A DNA stretch of 64,000 nt from Verrucomicrobiota bacterium (GTDB taxonomy: Bacteria; Verrucomicrobiota; Verrucomicrobiia; Opitutales; Opitutaceae), in assembly GCA_028293545.1 (NCBI GenBank), contig JAQGOP010000006.1, forward strand, positions 1 to 64,000. Direction: 5' to 3'. Each line of letters starts with the position of its first letter. The first letter of the stretch is position 1. Positions 61,526-64,000 of the stretch are shown here, one piece after another. The position numbers and the translations under genes are program-made. The notes below the pieces were generated by a model, which saw nothing but the letters and a program-made list of their open reading frames with translations, did no database searches and was not told where the DNA came from.

Positions 61526-62431
61526 GTGTCCACGCCGAACACGCCGCTGCTCTCCATCATCGTCGTTGCCTACAAATCGCGCGGGGAAATCGTCGCCTGC
61601 CTGGCGTCATTGCCGGGGAAAATCGCGGGGCGGGAAACGGAGGTCATCGTGGTCGACAACTCGCCGGAGGACGGCGCGGGTGACCTGGTGCGAGCGCAAT
61701 TCCCGCACGTCGCTTATTTTTCCCCGGGAGCGAACCTGGGTTTCGGGCGCGCCAATAACCTCGGCTACACGCGAGCGCGCGGCGAACTCGTGCTCTTCCT
61801 CAACCCGGATACCGTGAGCAATGCGGCGGCGATCGAGCATTGTGCGGCGCGGCTGCGCACGGACGAACGCATCGGCTTGATCACGCCGCGGCTGGTGTTG
61901 GCGGACGGTTCGATGGATTTGGCGTCGCGCCGGAATATCCCGACCTTGTGGGATGGATTTTCGCGAGCCGTGGGACTGGCGTCGCGATTTCCCGGCTCGA
62001 AAATATTTGCCGGGTACAATCTCACCTATCTTCCGCCCGCCGGGACCTACGAGGTCGGGGCGATCAACGGCGCGTTCATGATGGCACGGCGCCGGGCGTT
62101 GGAGGAGGTGGCGCCCGATGGACGGGTGTTCGACGAGCGGTTTTTCATGTACGGCGACGACCTGGACCTTTGCATCCGCATCGCCCTTTCCGGCTGGAAA
62201 ATTGTCTACGACGGGCAGGTTGAGATCACGCATTTGAAGGGGCTGAGCGTGGCGAAGGATTACGATGCGATGTCGCGCGCCATTTTCGATGCGAACCGCG
62301 ACGTGTACCTCAAGCATTTTGGTCGCTCGGTTTTGAGCCGGCTGAAATACCGCGCGGCGTTCTCGGCCTGGAAGCGGTTCGCGCTGCTGCGGGCGAAGCT
62401 GCGCGGCCGGCGGGAAGTAAAGCCGCTCTAG
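61526..62431 (+). CDS. Rhamnosyltransferase-like family 2 glycosyltransferase
   Basis: I start at GTG 61526 (MSTPNTPLLSIIVVAYKSRG), giving 301 residues; AGGAG lies immediately before it, too close for ideal spacing, so a slightly earlier start is possible. Donor site VIVVDNSPEDGAGDLV (about 38-53), NLGFGRANNLGYTRARGELVLFLNPDT (about 70-96) and FFMYGDDLDLCIRIALSGW (about 205-223) are the typical WbbL/RfbF-like rhamnosyltransferase motifs. An upstream extension of the frame is antisense to the divergent gene. The 62443 gene begins 11 bases downstream. Confidence 0.9.
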   Translation: MSTPNTPLLSIIVVAYKSRGEIVACLASLPGKIAGRETEVIVVDNSPEDGAGDLVRAQFPHVAYFSPGANLGFGRANNLGYTRARGELVLFLNPDTVSNAAAIEHCAARLRTDERIGLITPRLVLADGSMDLASRRNIPTLWDGFSRAVGLASRFPGSKIFAGYNLTYLPPAGTYEVGAINGAFMMARRRALEEVAPDGRVFDERFFMYGDDLDLCIRIALSGWKIVYDGQVEITHLKGLSVAKDYDAMSRAIFDANRDVYLKHFGRSVLSRLKYRAAFSAWKRFALLRAKLRGRREVKPL

Positions 62432-62442
62432 CGCGCGTGCCG

Positions 62443-63849
62443 ATGAGCATTTCGAAGCAGCGCGCATGCGCCGGCTGGCGACTGCCGATCGCGGTGATGG
62501 CCGTGGTGGTGCTGGCGGACCTCGGGCTCGTGGCACTGGCGGGAACCGACATCCCGTTCATGGACCAATGGAACGTGGAGGGACAGTGGCTCTATCCGGC
62601 TTGGAGCGAAGGTTCACTGCGAGCGCGGGACTTGTTCCAGCCCTTCAATGAGCACCGGCTAGTGTGGACACACCTGCTGAACCTGGGGTTGTTCAAACTA
62701 AATGGTCAGTGGGATCCGCTCGTCCAGGTCGGCGTCATTGCGGTGCTGCGTGGGGCGTGTGCTGCGGGTGCGACCTGGATTTTTTTGCATGGATGGGCCG
62801 GCAAGGCGCGCATTGCGTTCGCGGCGATCGTCGCGATGGCGTTCCTGCCGCACCTGGCGTGGCAAGTCGCGCTCTGGGGATTTGAGAGCCAGGTCGGATT
62901 CGCGCTGGGCTTTTCGCTGCTGGCCCTCGTCCTGCTGACGTCGGCGAAGCGGACCTTGCGCCAAACTGTTTTGGGATTGGTCGCGGGGTTGTCCGCATTG
63001 CTCGCGATGGGCGTGGGCGCATTGGTGCCGGTGGCGTTGCTGGGTTTGGCGATTCTGCGCGGGAGCGAGCAACGTCGATTCGACCGGAACTGGTGGACCG
63101 GGATTGGGCCTTCGATCCTGCTGCTCGTGATGGCGTGGGCGCTACATGCGAGCGCAAAGGGCGTCGCGGTCCTGGCGGCCACCAACCTCGAATCGTTTTT
63201 ATCGGCGGCGGGCCGGATGCTCTCGTGGCCAATGCCCAGCGTGGCGGCGGTGATCCCGATGAATTTGCCGCTGGCGCTCGTCGTGCTCGGGAGGGCGCTG
63301 CGCCGGAGGAAACCGGTCGAAGGCGAGGATTACGTCGTCGTCGTGGGTGTTTGGGCGGTGGCGCTAGCGTTTGCCACGGCTTGGGCTCGGGGCGCCGGGG
63401 CCGAAATCAGCGGCGGGGTGCCGTCGCGTTACGTGGACTTCATCGTGCTGCTGCCGCTGGCCAACGCCTGGTGTGTGGCGACGCTTGCCCGCGAGGCGGC
63501 TGGCCGATGGCGCGGCCTCGGGCGAATGGCCGCTGTCGCGTGGGGCTTGGTGTTGTTGGTCGGCTGGCTGGGATTGTCGGCGGAAGTCCAGAGGCGGCTG
63601 GTGCTGCCGCGAATCCGCGATCGAAACGCGCCGGAGCGCTTGATGGCGCAATGGCAGCAAAGCCGGGACCCCTCGGTTTTCGCGGGACAGCCGCGCCTCT
63701 ATGTGCCGGCGGAAAACCTGGCGATTGTCGCGGCAGTCGTCGACGACCCGCGCATGCGCGGGCGGTTGCCGCCGTCGCTCCAGCCGGCGCGGGAGCAAGG
63801 ATTCTTGTCGAGGATGATGAGGGTGGGGCGCGACCGTCGTCGACCCTGA
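62443..63849 (+). CDS. Multi-pass membrane protein of the polysaccharide locus
   Basis: This protein of about 468 residues has about nine membrane helices. The first loop, AGTDIPFMDQWNVEGQWLYPAWSEGSLRARDLF, carries an acidic residue followed by an EHR (FNEHRLVWTHL) region, recalling GT-C enzymes, though I cannot assign a family. A short soluble C-terminus follows the last helix (RDRNAPERLMAQWQQSRDPS). GTG 62437 is an alternative start two codons upstream. It lies 11 bases after the rhamnosyltransferase-like gene and is probably co-transcribed with it. A glycosyltransferase or O-unit processing role is inferred from context only. Confidence 0.75.
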   Translation: MSISKQRACAGWRLPIAVMAVVVLADLGLVALAGTDIPFMDQWNVEGQWLYPAWSEGSLRARDLFQPFNEHRLVWTHLLNLGLFKLNGQWDPLVQVGVIAVLRGACAAGATWIFLHGWAGKARIAFAAIVAMAFLPHLAWQVALWGFESQVGFALGFSLLALVLLTSAKRTLRQTVLGLVAGLSALLAMGVGALVPVALLGLAILRGSEQRRFDRNWWTGIGPSILLLVMAWALHASAKGVAVLAATNLESFLSAAGRMLSWPMPSVAAVIPMNLPLALVVLGRALRRRKPVEGEDYVVVVGVWAVALAFATAWARGAGAEISGGVPSRYVDFIVLLPLANAWCVATLAREAAGRWRGLGRMAAVAWGLVLLVGWLGLSAEVQRRLVLPRIRDRNAPERLMAQWQQSRDPSVFAGQPRLYVPAENLAIVAAVVDDPRMRGRLPPSLQPAREQGFLSRMMRVGRDRRRP

Positions 63850-63867
63850 GTTCCGGCGCTCGTGCGC

Positions 63868-64000
63868 TCAGTATCCGTTCGCGTGTCGCCAGCGGACGAA
63901 GGTCAGGAGGATGATCTGGACGTCGAGCCAGACGCTCCAATTTTCGATGTAGTAAATGTCATGCTGCACGCGCAGCGGGAGATCGGTGTCGCCGCGCAGG
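63868..64000 (-). CDS. Polyprenyl glycosylphosphotransferase, C-terminus only
   Basis: The minus strand from the window edge to TGA 63868-63870 reads [43 protein letters not shown]. The segment [20 protein letters not shown] is the hallmark end of bacterial sugar transferases (WcaJ/WbaP type), which put the first sugar phosphate on undecaprenyl phosphate. The gene starts outside the window. It would initiate synthesis of the polysaccharide built by the neighbouring transferases. Confidence 0.88.
   Translation of the reverse strand, partial: LRGDTDLPLRVQHDIYYIENWSVWLDVQIILLTFVRWRHANGY

Overview
The window is GC-rich bacterial chromosome (no plasmid, phage or rRNA signal) with no tRNA, CRISPR array or transposase gene that I can see. 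PadR-linked giant ABC permeases, several Tat-exported 'RRDF/RREF' proteins, paired phytanoyl-CoA dioxygenases, few Shine-Dalgarno sequences and large families of palindromic intergenic repeats suggest a Verrucomicrobiota member, perhaps Opitutaceae. That is an inference from gene style; no phylogenetic marker is present.

Layout. 1-2353 (minus): GntR(YtrA-type) regulator, ABC ATPase and ABC permease in one overlapping operon behind a palindromic operator; the permease runs off the left edge. 2620-5182 (minus): a PL22-like propeller, a small membrane protein and a DoxX protein. 5345-6625: a non-coding array of nested tandem hairpins with a ~373-bp period. 6647-8656: a Gfo/Idh/MocA-aldo/keto reductase fusion. 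8914-16851: an rRNA/tRNA methyltransferase of the SpoU family, a LapA-like protein, an AraC regulator divergent from two phytanoyl-CoA dioxygenases and a Tat-exported putative glycosidase, a Coa1-like protein and a Tat-exported metallo-beta-lactamase-fold protein. 17120-19802: ECF sigma factor, zinc-finger anti-sigma protein with HEAT-like repeats, and a DUF4097 protein, closed by a good terminator. 19971-22630: DUF3667 protein and MFS exporter.

22717-31225 is a co-directional lipid-modification locus: fatty acid desaturase, FAD oxidoreductase, DUF1365, two different CFA-synthase-type methyltransferases, DUF1475, DUF2062, DUF1295 and a TPR protein, with several start/stop overlaps. It is my best candidate for an incompletely described pathway, probably making a modified (methylated, cyclopropanated or furan-like) membrane acyl chain. 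31333-34443 encodes a branched-chain-type 2-oxoacid dehydrogenase with E1-alpha, E1-beta, lipoyl and E2 parts in one polypeptide. 34747-41407 is PadR, two ADOP-type permeases and a Ycf48-like lipoprotein. 41503-43512 is a FadB/FadJ-type beta-oxidation enzyme. 43957-47666 holds two methyltransferases, an orphan FecR protein and an OsmC protein. 47959-64000 is a surface-polysaccharide locus of glycosyltransferases, GT-C-like membrane proteins and methyltransferases, ending in the C-terminus of an initiating sugar-phosphate transferase.

The most unusual feature is the intergenic DNA. At least five palindromic repeat families recur. One (R1, with sister family R3) supplies the TAG stop codon, usually as AAG-TAG, of eight genes. 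Another (R4) sits in frame inside a membrane protein gene. A third (P) has three copies, one with its core inverted. These elements look like non-autonomous REPIN/MITE-like repeats that have become part of gene 3' ends.
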